A DNA stretch of 64,000 bases from Streptococcus thoraltensis DSM 12221 (GCF_000380145.1 NZ_KB904587.1:201761-265760); one strand, 5' to 3'; shown: positions 39,451-49,935, counted from the first letter of the stretch. Notes: generated by a model from the letters alone, not told the origin. Translations and numbers: made by a program.

Positions 39451-39969
39451 TTATCCTGGAAAATTCATCAAAACTTTAGTGTCGTAATCACCGATTGTCT
39501 CACGACCTTTGAGCCCATCAAGCTCAATCATAAAAGCGCAACCAGCAACAATACCACCAAGTTTTTCAATCAACTCAATGGTTGCTTTGACAGTACCGCC
39601 TGTTGCCAAAAGGTCATCAACAATAAGAACACGCTGTCCTGGCTTAATCGCATCAGCATGCATGGTCAATGTGTCTACGCCATACTCTTTTTCATAGTCA
39701 GCTGAAATCACTTCACGAGGTAATTTCCCCGGCTTACGCACTGGCGCAAAACCAATACCAAGTTCAACCGCAACTGGACAACCAATGATGAAACCACGCG
39801 CTTCAGGACCAACAATCATATCAATGTCATGATCACAAGCGTACTGCGCAATTTCACGGACAGCATAGCTGTATGCTTTTCCATCTGCCATCAAAGGTGA
39901 AATATCACGGAAAGTGATGCCTTCTTGTGGGTAGTTCTCGATTGAAGCGATGTATTTTGTTAAATCCAT
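39451..39969 (-). CDS. apt: Adenine phosphoribosyltransferase
   Basis: 172 residues from the ATG at 39969, the standard length; an earlier ATG adds seven atypical residues. The PRPP loop is [13 protein letters not shown], with [10 protein letters not shown] and GKLPREVIS motifs. Converts adenine and PRPP to AMP. A TATAAT box is at 40060-40055. Confidence 0.95.
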   Translation of the reverse strand: MDLTKYIASIENYPQEGITFRDISPLMADGKAYSYAVREIAQYACDHDIDMIVGPEARGFIIGCPVAVELGIGFAPVRKPGKLPREVISADYEKEYGVDTLTMHADAIKPGQRVLIVDDLLATGGTVKATIELIEKLGGIVAGCAFMIELDGLKGRETIGDYDTKVLMNFPG

Positions 39970-39990
39970 AATCTTACTGCGATTCACCAT

Positions 39991-40427
39991 TATTCAAATG
40001 GAATCGCATATCCTTTCTTATTCTTGAGTTTTCTCAAAATTATTTTTACACACCATTATATCACTATTTTCCATAAGTTGGGAAGTTCAAGTTAGGAAAG
40101 GCTAGTGAAAACGCCTTTGAGCGATAAATTATTTTAAGATTCCTTCAGCTAACCCTCGCCATGCCTAGAGTTTATAAGATTCCTCAGGTGACCTTCTTTT
40201 ATAATCACAAGGGTGAACAGTTCTGCGCCTGTTACCAGGATTCTCCCTACCCCAGCAGGTTTAGCTCTGCCTTCCTCCATCACTGCCATAATCCATAATA
40301 CTGATAAGGTTTATAGGGCAAATGGTCTACAACATGGTTAACCATCGCATATGGTCTCCCCCAACCAGCAAGGCACAGAGCAGCGCATCTTTGCTACTGT
40401 CTCAAAAGCCGCTGACAGAGCAGTTTT
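39991..40427. other. Gene-free stretch between apt and family A copy 7
   Basis: Contains the apt -10 box and an A/T-rich leader with a small hairpin (TTGAG-aaaa-CTCAA). From 40090 on the composition is richer in G+C than the neighbouring spacers and short open frames are seen (for example one of 45 codons at 40161), but none has a ribosome site or a recognisable product. It may be an old coding remnant. Confidence 0.4.
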
Positions 40428-40428
40428 A

Positions 40429-40547
40429 TAGGCTGTTGAATTAACTTTGATAGATGGTCACTTGCAACTTGCCACACTCATACTCAATGAAAATCAAGTA
40501 TTGTTCGCGTCACCGTTCCTCGTATCGAACCTTAATTCATTTGACTG
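40429..40547 (-). repeat. Family A repeat, copy 7, short form
   Basis: Reverse orientation, ends TAGGC...GACTG, flanked by TA at 40427-40428 and 40548-40549. The right TA directly touches the stop codon of the 128-residue gene. Confidence 0.85.
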
Positions 40548-40549
40548 TA

Positions 40550-40936
40550 CTATTGAAACTGATGTTTGATGCTGAAGGTTCGTAGGCTTTCTTTTACGTC
40601 GATAACCAGAGAGCCATCTTCAAGCAAACTTGTTTTTTGCAGACTGTTGGAGCCAAAGTTATCACTAAGATATGGCAAGTCATAAAAGCTCAATTGTCCC
40701 ATCTGATCAAGAAAGGAAATAGACTCAATCGCTCTTCCCAAAGCTGCCTTTTCAAGAAGGTAGCCTTTATCTGGAAATTCTCCTCGTTCTTGCCAGAATT
40801 CTGCTTTAAAATGAAGCTGTAAAGCAGAAAGACGTTCGTCTTGCTTCTTCACCATTCCAATATGAAGCAAATAAGCAGCATTAATAGTCAACACTTCATC
40901 AGATAAATGGAGATTTATCCTAGCTAAATTTGTCAT
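40550..40936 (-). CDS. Hypothetical protein downstream of recJ (128 residues)
   Basis: Starts MTNLARINLHLSDEVLTINA, two bases after recJ ends in effect (spacing three), so it is in the recJ transcript. Mixed alpha/beta with no membrane segment or known motif. It ends exactly at a family A repeat; whether the insertion shortened it cannot be decided without a homologue. Confidence 0.6.
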   Translation of the reverse strand: MTNLARINLHLSDEVLTINAAYLLHIGMVKKQDERLSALQLHFKAEFWQERGEFPDKGYLLEKAALGRAIESISFLDQMGQLSFYDLPYLSDNFGSNSLQKTSLLEDGSLVIDVKESLRTFSIKHQFQ

Positions 40937-40939
40937 AAA

Positions 40940-43141
40940 TTACCCCAATAACCAATCGTAGATTTCTTTTGGTGTTCCTAAGGCCATGAGTTCCTGGTAT
41001 TTGACGGTTTTTTTCAATTCTTGGTAGATCTGGCTACTTTCGATTTCTTTTTTCTCAGCTTCTTTATTGACAGTCATGACGCCATCTTCGATGCTCACAA
41101 AGCCCAATTCTTCAAAAACCTGGATCATCTTGACCAAGAGATAATCTTCAATCTTTAGGTATTGACTGAGTTCTTTTAATTTATAGCGAATGTCAAATTC
41201 TGGGAATTGGTAGATCGTTTTATATAATTTGGCAAACTGTTGACGCGTGCCAAAACCTGACAAATAATAGGGTGTCTTGATGTTATTTTTAAAATAAATA
41301 GCTTCTAAATCATTAGCTGCAAACCAAGTTTTTAGGTCATCAGGATTTTCAGGTAAATCCACTAGAACTGCTGAGTGACTTTGGGATAAATCAGCCGTTA
41401 GAGCTGGCACATCAAAAGGTAGACGAGCATTCTTAGCACGAATATCAAATAGTTGAACTCCTTCAACACGCGCATCTACCAACATCAGTTGTAAGGTTGT
41501 TTGACCATTCCAAACATTTATAGAAAGTGTCACAGCTAGCTCTAGTTGCTGTGCTTGCTGAAATTCTTGTAACAAGGCACCTTGATTAAAGGCAACCACA
41601 TCAAACGTTGCACCTTCCTGACTAACCTTTAGTTTTAAATGCGCATTGTTTTGCCCCATGCTTCTAGCCTGTGTGATTTCAAAATCCTTAAGCCAGAAAA
41701 CAGGCTTTTTGTGATCCATGCCAAAAGGTGCCAAACGCTCTAAGCTCTTGAGTGACTCTAAACTTAAATCAGGCAAGGACAATGCTTCATCCAGTATCAA
41801 GGTATTTTTAACACTAGTATCAATCTGCCTATCCTCAACATACTGGCAAAGAATATCAGACAAGGTTTCTAGATTTTCAGCTGGCAACGTCATTCCAGCA
41901 GCACCAGCATGACCGCCAAAGGCTGTAAAAATATCACGATGATTATCTAAAGCATCAAAAATATTTAAAACGTCAAGTGAGCGTGCTGAGCCTTTGGCAA
42001 GACCATTTTCAATAGTTAGGACAATAACTGTTTGAGAGATATTTTCTAAAATTCGTCCTGCCACAATTCCTAAGACGCCTGGATGCCAGCCTTCTTTGGC
42101 TAAAACTTGTACTGGTTTCGTCAAATCGACCATGCTCATGGCTTCATCGTAGATGGTTTGCACCAGTTCTTTACGTTCTTCATTTTTCGCTTTGATGTCT
42201 AGGGCAATGGCTTGTGCTTCTTCATCGTCAAAACCCGTTAACAGCTCAATAGCAGGGTTGGGATCAGTCAGACGTCCCAAAGCATTCAGTTGTGGGGCAA
42301 TGCTAAAACCAACAGTCTCTTCATTGATGGTTTCTGGGCTAATATCTGAAAGCTTTAAGAGTTCTTGCAGACCAATACGCTCAGTTTGTTTGAGCATTTC
42401 AAGACCAACCTTAACCATGATACGATTCTCGTCCGTTAAACTAACCATATCAGCAATGGTTCCAATGGCTACCAAGTCCAGAAATTCACTTGGGATAGAC
42501 TCTAAAAGAGCACAGGATAATTTAAAGGCAACCCCCACTCCTGCCAAATGCTTGAAAGGGTAATTTGCTTTCGGGTGTTCTGGATGCACAATGGCAAAAG
42601 CTTCTGGCAGGTCAACAGGCATGCTGTGGTGGTCTGTCACGATAACATCAACACCCCGGTCTTGTGCATAGGTAATCACCTCGTGTCCGGCGACACCATT
42701 ATCCACTGTCACAATCAGTGAAATGTCTTGTTGCTCAATAAAATATTGATAGACACTTAAGTTGGGACCATAGCCATCCGTGAAGCGGTTAGGCAGATAG
42801 ACCTGTACCTCAGCTCCCATCATCTCCAAGGTTTCCTTAACGATACTAGCGCTTGTCATACCGTCAGCATCGTAATCACCATACACCAAAATCTGTTCAC
42901 CCTTTTCAATAGCCTGACGAATTCGGCTAACAGATTTTTCCATGTCGTGTAATAAAAAGGGGTCGTGAAGTTTAGATAAATCCGCATTTATAAAGTCGTC
43001 CAAAGCTTCTTCTGTATTAATCCCACGCTCAACTAAAAGCTTGGCAGCAATAGCATCCAGTCCTCTTTTTTTTGCTAGTTTTAAAAAGCCCTCATCTGCT
43101 TCTTTATCTTCAATTTTCCAATCGTATTTAGACCTTATCAT
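40940..43141 (-). CDS. recJ: Single-strand DNA exonuclease RecJ
   Basis: 733 residues. DHH superfamily motifs DYDADGMTSASI, VTVDNGVAG and VIVTDHHSMP, DHHA1 motif FGGHAGAAGMT, then an OB-like part and a long C-terminal region typical of Firmicutes RecJ. 5'-3' exonuclease in recombination and repair. A TATACT box overlaps the terminator upstream (43189-43184). Confidence 0.95.
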   Translation of the reverse strand: MIRSKYDWKIEDKEADEGFLKLAKKRGLDAIAAKLLVERGINTEEALDDFINADLSKLHDPFLLHDMEKSVSRIRQAIEKGEQILVYGDYDADGMTSASIVKETLEMMGAEVQVYLPNRFTDGYGPNLSVYQYFIEQQDISLIVTVDNGVAGHEVITYAQDRGVDVIVTDHHSMPVDLPEAFAIVHPEHPKANYPFKHLAGVGVAFKLSCALLESIPSEFLDLVAIGTIADMVSLTDENRIMVKVGLEMLKQTERIGLQELLKLSDISPETINEETVGFSIAPQLNALGRLTDPNPAIELLTGFDDEEAQAIALDIKAKNEERKELVQTIYDEAMSMVDLTKPVQVLAKEGWHPGVLGIVAGRILENISQTVIVLTIENGLAKGSARSLDVLNIFDALDNHRDIFTAFGGHAGAAGMTLPAENLETLSDILCQYVEDRQIDTSVKNTLILDEALSLPDLSLESLKSLERLAPFGMDHKKPVFWLKDFEITQARSMGQNNAHLKLKVSQEGATFDVVAFNQGALLQEFQQAQQLELAVTLSINVWNGQTTLQLMLVDARVEGVQLFDIRAKNARLPFDVPALTADLSQSHSAVLVDLPENPDDLKTWFAANDLEAIYFKNNIKTPYYLSGFGTRQQFAKLYKTIYQFPEFDIRYKLKELSQYLKIEDYLLVKMIQVFEELGFVSIEDGVMTVNKEAEKKEIESSQIYQELKKTVKYQELMALGTPKEIYDWLLG

Positions 43142-43191
43142 GTCTCTTTTTTACTCTTTTCTATTCAGAAATCAATCTTTACTAGTATATC

Positions 43192-43221
43192 AAAAAAAGG
43201 TCTAAGAATCATTCTTAGACC
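43192..43221 (-). terminator. Terminator of the aldo/keto reductase gene
   Basis: Perfect 11-base arms GGTCTAAGAAT / ATTCTTAGACC followed on the minus strand by a T run. Confidence 0.9.
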
Positions 43222-43251
43222 ATAGCTTATCGACGGAATGTCTTTTTGTTT

Positions 43252-44235
43252 TTAGTAAGCCCCACGAATATAATCATGGACTTCTTTCCAGTAGAACTCA
43301 CTAAGTTTTTCCAGTTCTGCACTTGAAAAATTGTTAACAGATGCTGCGGCAATATTACTTGCCACTTGTTCTGGATTTTTAAAGCCTGGAATTACGGTTG
43401 AAATACCTTCTTGTTGCAAGAGCCATTTAATAGATGCTTGAGCTAGATTATTGCGATTTTCTGCAATCCAACGTACTTGTTCAACCAAGTCAATAGCTTT
43501 TTCAAATGGCAGACCACCAAAGGTTTCACCGACATTAAAGGCTTTGCCATCTTTGTTAAAATGGCGGTGATCATTTTCAGGAAAAATCGTATCTTTAGTG
43601 TATTTACCTGACAAAAGCCCGTTTGCTAATGGCACACGTGCTAAAACTCCGACCTCTTGTTTTTTAGCCTGTGCAATCATTTCATTAACTGGTTTTTGAC
43701 GCAAAAGGTTAACAATAACTTGCAAACTGCTTGCATCTGAATTGTCTAAAACGAATTTCCCTTGAGTATCTGTCTCAACAGAAACCCCGTAATAACGAAT
43801 AAGCCCTTCTTGTTTTAGCTGCTCCAAAACGGTGAAAACAGCTAAATCTTCAAGAACTTCTGTTGATGGGCAGTGAATTTGGTACAAATCAAGGCATGAT
43901 GTCCCAAGATTTTGCAAACTATTTTCACAGTAAGCACGCACCTTGTCATAAGTGTAGTTATCTAGGTCAGCAAAATCATCTTTGCGACCGAACTTAGTTG
44001 CTACGTAAATACGCTCATTTCGCTCTTTAAGCAGTTGACCAAGCAAACGCTCACTACGACCACTGCCGTAAACATCTGCTGTGTCAAAAAAATTGACACC
44101 CTGATCAACCGCAGAATGCAGGCTTTCTAGTGCTACTTCTTCAGACGTATCGCCCCAGTCACCGCCAATAGCCCAAGTTCCTAAACTAACCTCGCTGATT
44201 TCCATATCAGTCTTTCCTAAACGATTGTATTTCAT
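43252..44235 (-). CDS. Aldo/keto reductase
   Basis: 327 residues from the ATG at 44235, which follows AAGGA at seven bases; a longer frame contains the -10 box TATAAT (44262-44257). TIM-barrel oxidoreductase with catalytic Asp/Tyr in FFDTADVYGSGRSE, Lys in YVATKFG and His in LYQIHCPS. NADPH-dependent reduction of a carbonyl; the substrate is unknown. Confidence 0.88.
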   Translation of the reverse strand: MKYNRLGKTDMEISEVSLGTWAIGGDWGDTSEEVALESLHSAVDQGVNFFDTADVYGSGRSERLLGQLLKERNERIYVATKFGRKDDFADLDNYTYDKVRAYCENSLQNLGTSCLDLYQIHCPSTEVLEDLAVFTVLEQLKQEGLIRYYGVSVETDTQGKFVLDNSDASSLQVIVNLLRQKPVNEMIAQAKKQEVGVLARVPLANGLLSGKYTKDTIFPENDHRHFNKDGKAFNVGETFGGLPFEKAIDLVEQVRWIAENRNNLAQASIKWLLQQEGISTVIPGFKNPEQVASNIAAASVNNFSSAELEKLSEFYWKEVHDYIRGAY

Positions 44236-44339
44236 AAAGACATCCTTTTGACAGTTATTATACTTTTTCATACATAAGAGACTAGACTTTCAATTGTCTT
44301 CTTCAATGGATTAAGGTCTAACACTAAACGAAGACGATT

Positions 44340-45104
44340 TTATTTATAATTAAATACTTTTCTTGCCATAAAATCGCTAAGGCGTGGGAATAGGGTATAG
44401 ATTTTATGGGTTGCAGCCAAACTCAAGGGCATGTTAAGCTCACGTTTGTTTTTACCCATCGTTTTAATAATCTTTTTAGCCACATAATCAGGTTTGAGAG
44501 TGAATTTTTCAACACTTTTGAGGTAGTCGCCTGACGGGTCTGCCTTATCGAAGAATTTCGTCGCAATCGGTCCTGGATTAACGGTTGTCACGTAGACCTT
44601 CTTGTCAGCTAGTTCTAAGCGTAGGGCGTTTGAAAATCCGATTACCGCAAATTTTGTCGCTGAATAAATGGTTGATTTTGCAGAGGCAATCAAACCAGCC
44701 ATTGAAGCGATATTGATGATATGCCCATGACCTTGCTCAACCATCCGTTTTCCAACGAGCCGTGAGAAATGAATACTTGCTAGGGTGTTTACATCAAACA
44801 TTTCTTCAATCTCATCAAAATCGTAATCATCAAAGGTTTTGAATTCTCCAAAACCAGCATTATTAACCAAAATATCAATACGACCGTACTGGAGATAAAT
44901 CTGGTCAATAATCGAAATTACCGCTTCTCTATCTGTAATATCAAGGCCGATACAAGTCTTATTTTCTACATGTCGATACATGTCTTCCAGTTTTTCCTGA
45001 CGGCGTCCTAAAAGAACCAAGCCGTCTTCATTTGGAAGAAGCTTAATGATTTCTTCAGCAATACCTCCTGAAGCACCTGTTATGACAATAATGCGTTGAC
45101 TCAT
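44340..45104 (-). CDS. Short-chain dehydrogenase/reductase
   Basis: 254 residues. NAD(P) motif [15 protein letters not shown] motif [10 protein letters not shown], and catalytic [13 protein letters not shown] classical SDR of unknown substrate. Its ATG overlaps the rnz stop (ATGA), so it is coupled to rnz. Confidence 0.88.
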   Translation of the reverse strand: MSQRIIVITGASGGIAEEIIKLLPNEDGLVLLGRRQEKLEDMYRHVENKTCIGLDITDREAVISIIDQIYLQYGRIDILVNNAGFGEFKTFDDYDFDEIEEMFDVNTLASIHFSRLVGKRMVEQGHGHIINIASMAGLIASAKSTIYSATKFAVIGFSNALRLELADKKVYVTTVNPGPIATKFFDKADPSGDYLKSVEKFTLKPDYVAKKIIKTMGKNKRELNMPLSLAATHKIYTLFPRLSDFMARKVFNYK

Positions 45105-46033
45105 AGTATCTCCACCTCATCTAAATCAAAAACAACCTTTACATTTTCAAAGACTTTAGTAGCATCACGCTCCAATTGACGACAGTCTCTAGGTAGAAAA
45201 CGTGGACTGATATGATTGAGAAGCAACCGTTTAGCTCCTGCTTTTTTCGCCACTTGTGCTGCCTGCATATTGGTTGAGTGACCATGAGACTTGGCTAACT
45301 GCTCATCACCTTTGCCGTAGGTTGATTCGTGAACCAAAACATCAGCGTCTAAACCAAGGCGAACACTGGCATCTGTTTTTCGGGTGTCACCCAAGATGGT
45401 CACGACCTTGCCTTTTTTAGGTTCTGAAACAAAGTCTTTGGCGATAATTTTGGTACCGTCTTCCAAAACAATGTCTTGCCCATTTTTGACCTTGCCAAAC
45501 AAAGGACCAAATGGAACACCTGCTGCTTTGAGAGCATCCGCATCTAGACTGCCTTCTAAATCCTTTTGAACCACACGGTAACCCACACAGAATATACTGT
45601 GATTGAGCTCTTGCGCATAGACTTGGAATTTATCCGTTTCCATGATTTTACCAAGACTGCCCGCATCAAATTCATGAAAATGAATGCGGTAAGGCAAGCG
45701 AGAACCTGTCACACGCAGACTAGACATGACAAAAGACTTAATCCCTTTGGGACCATAAATGTCAATATCTGTCTGCTCTTCGCTGGATTGGAAAGCACGG
45801 CTTGACAAGAACCCTGGCAAACCTAAAACATGGTCTCCATGAAGGTGGGTAATGAAAATCTTACTGACTTTGCGTGGTTTAATGGTCGTTTCTAAAATTT
45901 GACGTTGGGTACCTTCCCCGCAGTCAAACATCCAAACTTCGTTAATTTCATCTAATAATTTTAAAACTAAACTGGAGACATTTCGCCCTTTGGCAGGCTG
46001 ACCGGCTCCTGTTCCTAAAAATTGTAATTGCAT
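45101..46033 (-). CDS. rnz: Ribonuclease Z
   Basis: 310 residues. Metallo-beta-lactamase fold with [14 protein letters not shown] at the front, the zinc motif [15 protein letters not shown], and LLNHISPRF near the end. Trims tRNA 3' ends. It follows the 212-residue gene by ten bases. Confidence 0.95.
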   Translation of the reverse strand: MQLQFLGTGAGQPAKGRNVSSLVLKLLDEINEVWMFDCGEGTQRQILETTIKPRKVSKIFITHLHGDHVLGLPGFLSSRAFQSSEEQTDIDIYGPKGIKSFVMSSLRVTGSRLPYRIHFHEFDAGSLGKIMETDKFQVYAQELNHSIFCVGYRVVQKDLEGSLDADALKAAGVPFGPLFGKVKNGQDIVLEDGTKIIAKDFVSEPKKGKVVTILGDTRKTDASVRLGLDADVLVHESTYGKGDEQLAKSHGHSTNMQAAQVAKKAGAKRLLLNHISPRFLPRDCRQLERDATKVFENVKVVFDLDEVEIL

Positions 46034-46043
46034 TGTTTCTCTT

Positions 46044-46682
46044 CTAATTTGCGGTGATATAAGCTATATATTGACGTTGTTCAAAACCATAGTAAACCTT
46101 GCCTTCTTGGGTCTCGAGCAATTCTGACAGCTCGTTTTGGTTAAAACTGGTAATTTTAGTAATATTAGCTTTGAGTTGATAAACTTGACTGAGTAAGGCT
46201 GACGCTGGGGTCACATCTTTCTTACCTGACTCATCAAAGCTCATCGGTGACATTTTGATGCGGTCATTTTCTTGGTAAATCTTATAACCTGGAAAAATTT
46301 CTGCCAAATCAAAGAAAATTTGGGTACTGATAGGCTCATTTGTTTCAGAGAAAACTTGAGCGATTTGATCCTCATTTTCAAAAGCGAAGCCATATGATTT
46401 TCCAGATAGATTGAGTCGGACAAAGGGTTTCTCTTCAGCAAAACTAGGATTGTCTTGGAAAAGATCAAGTGCTTTTGAAATCTCAAAATAATAATCTGTC
46501 GCTACTTTTTGACCTTGCTTTTGATAGAGTTCTGCAAAGTAAGCATTGATAACGCTAGGTGGCGGTGTGATAAAAGCCAACTTTTGTTGATCATCCAGTG
46601 CGTCTAATTGTCTATCCAAATAAACCTTATCAAGGCTGGTAAATCCACCAAACTTGAGGGCTAAATCAATATAATCAGTCAT
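46044..46682 (-). CDS. Conserved hypothetical protein between hflX and rnz (212 residues)
   Basis: Starts [20 protein letters not shown] and overlaps the hflX end by eight bases. No signal peptide, metal motif or known family seen. The place between hflX and rnz is conserved in streptococci as I recall. Function unknown. Confidence 0.7.
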   Translation of the reverse strand: MTDYIDLALKFGGFTSLDKVYLDRQLDALDDQQKLAFITPPPSVINAYFAELYQKQGQKVATDYYFEISKALDLFQDNPSFAEEKPFVRLNLSGKSYGFAFENEDQIAQVFSETNEPISTQIFFDLAEIFPGYKIYQENDRIKMSPMSFDESGKKDVTPASALLSQVYQLKANITKITSFNQNELSELLETQEGKVYYGFEQRQYIAYITAN

Positions 46683-47913
46683 AAAATTCTTCTAACTTCC
46701 ATTTATTTTGGCTGGCGATATAGCCTGAAATCTCTTCGACTTCTTCCGAAAAATCATAATGATCTAAAAGCGCCAATTTTTCGAGTGCATAAAGTTTATA
46801 GGCATCTTTCTGGTCAACCTTGATTGAAAAAGGCTCAAATAAATCACGAATCTCATCAATAATCAGGTTACGAATGGACTGTCTGGCACCTTTATCTCGT
46901 GCTGAAATACGGACATTTGGAAAGGCCGTTGCACTGAAGTTTTCCACCTTGTCCATCTTATTGTAGATAGCCAGACGTGGAATATCCAACATCTCCAAAT
47001 CTTTGAGTATCTCTAGCACCACTTTTTCATGTTCGCTGTGATTTGGATCACTCGCATCAATAACGTGTAACAACAAATCCACATGGCGACTTTCTTCTAA
47101 AGTTGACTTAAAAGCAGCAACAAGCTCGGTTGGCAAGTCTTGAATGAAGCCGACCGTATCGGTTAGGGTCGCCTGAAATTGACCTTTGAGATAGACTTGC
47201 TTGGTTGTAGCATCCAGGGTCGCAAAGAGTTCATCAGCTTCATATTGCTTTTTGTCTGTCAGAGTGTTCATAATCGTTGATTTACCTGCATTGGTGTAGC
47301 CAATCAAACCGATTTTAAAGGTTTCAGAGTCCACACGCTTGTCCCGGATGGTCTGACGGTTTTTCTCAACAATTTTTAGCTGGCGCTCGATGTCATTAAT
47401 CTGATTGCGAATAGAACGTCGATTAAGCTCCAACTGGCTTTCACCCGGTCCACGACTGCCGATACCTCCAGCCTGACGACTAAGCATGATACCTTGACCA
47501 ACGAGGCGTGGCAACATGTATTTCAGCTGGGCAAGATGAACTTGTAGTTTCCCCTCGTGGCTACGAGCACGCATGGCGAAAATATCCAAAATCAACTGCA
47601 TGCGGTCGATGACTTTAACCCCAAGTTCTGTCTCTAAGTTAGTGTTCTGACGAGGCGTTAAACGATTATTGACAATGACGGTATCAATCTCATCAGCTTC
47701 GACCATTTGGCGAATTTCCTCTAACTTGCCTGAACCGACAAATGTTTTGCTGTCATAGCGTTCGCGTTTTTGGCTGTAAAAATTAACAACTTCTGCTCCA
47801 GCCGTCTTAGCCAGACTAGCCAACTCCTCCATTGACATGTCAAAGTGCTCGGTCTCTTGTAATTCTACACCGACTATAATGACACGTTCTTGTTTTTCCT
47901 GTGTTTCATGCAT
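46675..47913 (-). CDS. hflX: GTPase HflX
   Basis: 412 residues. The N-terminal HflX domain (SQKRERYDSKTFVGSGKLEE) is followed by a linker helix and a G domain with G1 GYTNAGKST, G3 DTVGFIQDLP and G4 NKMD. It splits stalled or hibernating 70S ribosomes under stress. GGGGGG-rich ribosome site. A terminator-like hairpin stands between its -10 and the gene. Confidence 0.95.
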   Translation of the reverse strand: MHETQEKQERVIIVGVELQETEHFDMSMEELASLAKTAGAEVVNFYSQKRERYDSKTFVGSGKLEEIRQMVEADEIDTVIVNNRLTPRQNTNLETELGVKVIDRMQLILDIFAMRARSHEGKLQVHLAQLKYMLPRLVGQGIMLSRQAGGIGSRGPGESQLELNRRSIRNQINDIERQLKIVEKNRQTIRDKRVDSETFKIGLIGYTNAGKSTIMNTLTDKKQYEADELFATLDATTKQVYLKGQFQATLTDTVGFIQDLPTELVAAFKSTLEESRHVDLLLHVIDASDPNHSEHEKVVLEILKDLEMLDIPRLAIYNKMDKVENFSATAFPNVRISARDKGARQSIRNLIIDEIRDLFEPFSIKVDQKDAYKLYALEKLALLDHYDFSEEVEEISGYIASQNKWKLEEFYD

Positions 47914-47947
47914 AGTCTCACCCCCCTTAGTTTAGATTCTTATCATG

Positions 47948-47991
47948 AAAAAATAGCCCAGAACGGACTATCAAAACTGTCTCTTATTATA
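47948..47991 (-). promoter_or_regulatory. hflX promoter with a terminator-like hairpin just downstream
   Basis: TGC-TATAAT (47991-47986) is followed after 14 bases by ATAGTCC-gttctg-GGGCTAT (47971-47953; seven pairs, one G-T) and a T run. The hairpin lies inside the transcript from this promoter, 35 bases before the gene. Confidence 0.5.
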
Positions 47992-48039
47992 GCATATTTT
48001 CGGCGTATTCACACTAGGCAATATCTTAGAATACAAAGT

Positions 48040-48140
48040 AGGCACTAGGAAAATGCATGAAACGATTTTCTAACTAGATGCTTGTTTAAACCATTTTTCT
48101 CAAATAGATATTTTCACATAAGTATTCCTCATTTTCATCG
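48040..48140 (-). repeat. Repeat C, copy 2
   Basis: Aligns with 17090-17193, sharing AAAATGCATGAAAC, ATTTTCT, GTATTCC and CTCATTT blocks in the same order. It lies between miaA and hflX. The open frame seen in copy 1 is broken here. Confidence 0.6.
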
Positions 48141-48229
48141 AAATGACAACAAAATTTCGCTATTAAAAATATAGTTTTATGAGAACACGTCATCTGAAAC
48201 CCAATCGTTCTTCATGTATCTATTGGATT

Positions 48230-49117
48230 TTAGGCTTTTTCCAAAAAATCCTCAACCCTTGTAGCAATCTTCTCTTGAAAGTTTTTTTCAGAAATCTGAT
48301 AAAAATCTACTGTCATCCGATTTCTAAACCAAGTCAACTGACGTTTGGCGAAACGTCTGGTATTTTGTTTCAAACGTGCGACGGATGTCTCCAAATCCTC
48401 CTGACCCTCAAAATAAGGGAAGAGTTCCTTATAGCCAATACCACAAGCAGCTTGAGATTGAGGATAGTGGTCATAAAGCCACTTAGCTTCCTCCAATAAA
48501 CCATTTTGCAACATGACATCCACACGGGAATTGATACGGTCATAAAGCACCTGACGCTCATCAGTCAATCCGATAACCAGAGCCTCCAACTCACTGTCTT
48601 GATTGGTTAAATCCTGTCCAAATTTTGCCAACTCTAAAGCACGAATGGCACGACGGCGATTGAGTTGCGGAATAACTATCGCAAGCTTCTCAACTTTATC
48701 AAAAAGCACCTGATCATCTTCTTGTTCTAGTTCTTTGCGATAGTCTAAAAGCGCCTCTTGGTCAAGATTGCCCCCCAGATGATAGCCTTCCAAGAGACTT
48801 TGCAGATAAAGCCCAGTTCCTCCAACAATGATGGGCAACTTATCTCGACTGATAATATCATCAATTGCCTCATGAGCCTCTGTTACAAAATCAAAAGCCG
48901 AGTAATTCTGCGTCACATGGCGCACATCAATCAAATGATGCACCGCCGCTGCTTGCTCTTTTGGACTTGCCTTGGCTGTACCGATATTTAAGCTTTGATA
49001 GACCTGTTGGCTATCTCCTGAGATGATTTCCCCATTAAAGCGCTGGGCAAGCTCAATGCCAAGAGCTGTTTTTCCCACTGCGGTTGGACCTGCTACAACA
49101 ATAATTTTTTTCTTCAT
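48230..49117 (-). CDS. miaA: tRNA dimethylallyltransferase MiaA
   Basis: 295 residues. P-loop [11 protein letters not shown], substrate motif ISGDSQQVY and [13 protein letters not shown], all typical. Adds the isopentenyl group to A37 of tRNAs reading UNN codons. The ribosome site before the ATG is weak; a GGAG lies too far upstream (22 bases). TATAAT at 49170-49165. Confidence 0.95.
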   Translation of the reverse strand: MKKKIIVVAGPTAVGKTALGIELAQRFNGEIISGDSQQVYQSLNIGTAKASPKEQAAAVHHLIDVRHVTQNYSAFDFVTEAHEAIDDIISRDKLPIIVGGTGLYLQSLLEGYHLGGNLDQEALLDYRKELEQEDDQVLFDKVEKLAIVIPQLNRRRAIRALELAKFGQDLTNQDSELEALVIGLTDERQVLYDRINSRVDVMLQNGLLEEAKWLYDHYPQSQAACGIGYKELFPYFEGQEDLETSVARLKQNTRRFAKRQLTWFRNRMTVDFYQISEKNFQEKIATRVEDFLEKA

Positions 49118-49129
49118 AACGTTTTTTAC

Positions 49130-49158
49130 TTGATATTCTCTCCTATTTTTTAGATAAT
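49130..49158 (+). promoter_or_regulatory. Promoter of the DUF3042 gene
   Basis: TTGATA, 17-base spacer, GATAAT. It overlaps the miaA leader on the other strand. Confidence 0.5.
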
Positions 49159-49227
49159 AATACTATTATATCATACTGAAAATCAAGGTTTTTCTGACCT
49201 TATTTTCATAGAAATAGGAGAACTCTC

Positions 49228-49404
49228 ATGTCTAAAAAATTTGATTTTGCTAAAGGTTTAGCAACAGGTGTTATCGCTACTGCTGCTACAGTTGCAGGTG
49301 CTGTCTTTGCTGTTAAGAAGACTGTTATCGAACCAGAAGAAAAGAAAGAAGCTTTCATAGAAGAAAATCGTAAAAAAGCCGCTCGTCGTCGTGTAGCACG
49401 CTAA
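49228..49404 (+). CDS. DUF3042-type small membrane protein (58 residues)
   Basis: ATG follows GGAG at seven bases. The sequence starts MSKKFDFAKGLATGV, has one hydrophobic helix (about 10-28), then a highly charged tail ending KKAARRRVAR. This is the conserved DUF3042 peptide of streptococci and lactobacilli; its role is unknown. It is divergent from miaA. Confidence 0.85.
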   Translation: MSKKFDFAKGLATGVIATAATVAGAVFAVKKTVIEPEEKKEAFIEENRKKAARRRVAR

Positions 49405-49479
49405 AAGCTAAAAAGGTGAGACTTTAGGTTTCATTTAGACCGTTGAAAAAGCTGTCTAAAATGAATAACTTATAAATAG

Positions 49480-49525
49480 AAAACGAGGAATTTCTCAAAC
49501 ATTGAGCTAGTTCCTCGTTTTTTTT
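49480..49525 (+). terminator. Terminator after the DUF3042 gene
   Basis: Arms AAAACGAGGAA and TTCCTCGTTTT with a T run. 49526-49672 holds no gene; a coding-like scrap with a hydrophobic stretch is seen on the minus strand. Confidence 0.75.
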
Positions 49526-49673
49526 GATTATTTTTGGTTGATAAGGATCAGCACCACTAAAGCTAACACCACAAAGTGTTGTTCGTTGACGTCAAAATGT
49601 GCTTAGGGCAACCATATCGTATAGTCTAGAATAAAGGCTTATCCCCAAAGCTAACTGATTATCAAGCATAGTG

Positions 49674-49882
49674 TAGTCTTTTGAATCACCTTTGACACAT
49701 CATCACTTTGGACTTGCTGTACTCAAGTACTATCTGCGTCTCAGCTCCTTGTTCTGAAAGTTATACCCAATGAAAATCAAAAGCAGACTAGGCGACACAG
49801 ATAGCGGATAGAACTGAAGGTCATCACATCAAGCCAACAAGGTCTGCTTTTGAGTTTCGAAGAGTTTTAATTCATTTGATGA
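49674..49882 (-). repeat. Family A repeat, copy 8, with a B unit inserted in its end
   Basis: The A element is in reverse orientation. The B unit (49763-49866) is not in the middle as elsewhere but within the terminal repeat, splitting GAAAGTT from AATTCATTTGA with TA at the junction. Confidence 0.85.
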
Positions 49883-49905
49883 TAACACCTCAACTCAAGT
49901 ATAGT

Positions 49906-49935
49906 AAAAAAGCCATCGATAGTGATGGCTTTTTT
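49906..49935. terminator. Terminator of trhO
   Basis: AAAAAAGCCATC-gatagt-GATGGCTTTTTT, T runs on both strands. Confidence 0.9.

Noticed and set aside
40161..40298. 45-codon plus-strand frame in the apt-recJ spacer
   Set aside because: No ribosome site, no known family; kept only as a note in the spacer entry.
49546..49610. Minus-strand hydrophobic frame ending LVVLILINQK
   Set aside because: Interrupted upstream by a stop and too short to identify.
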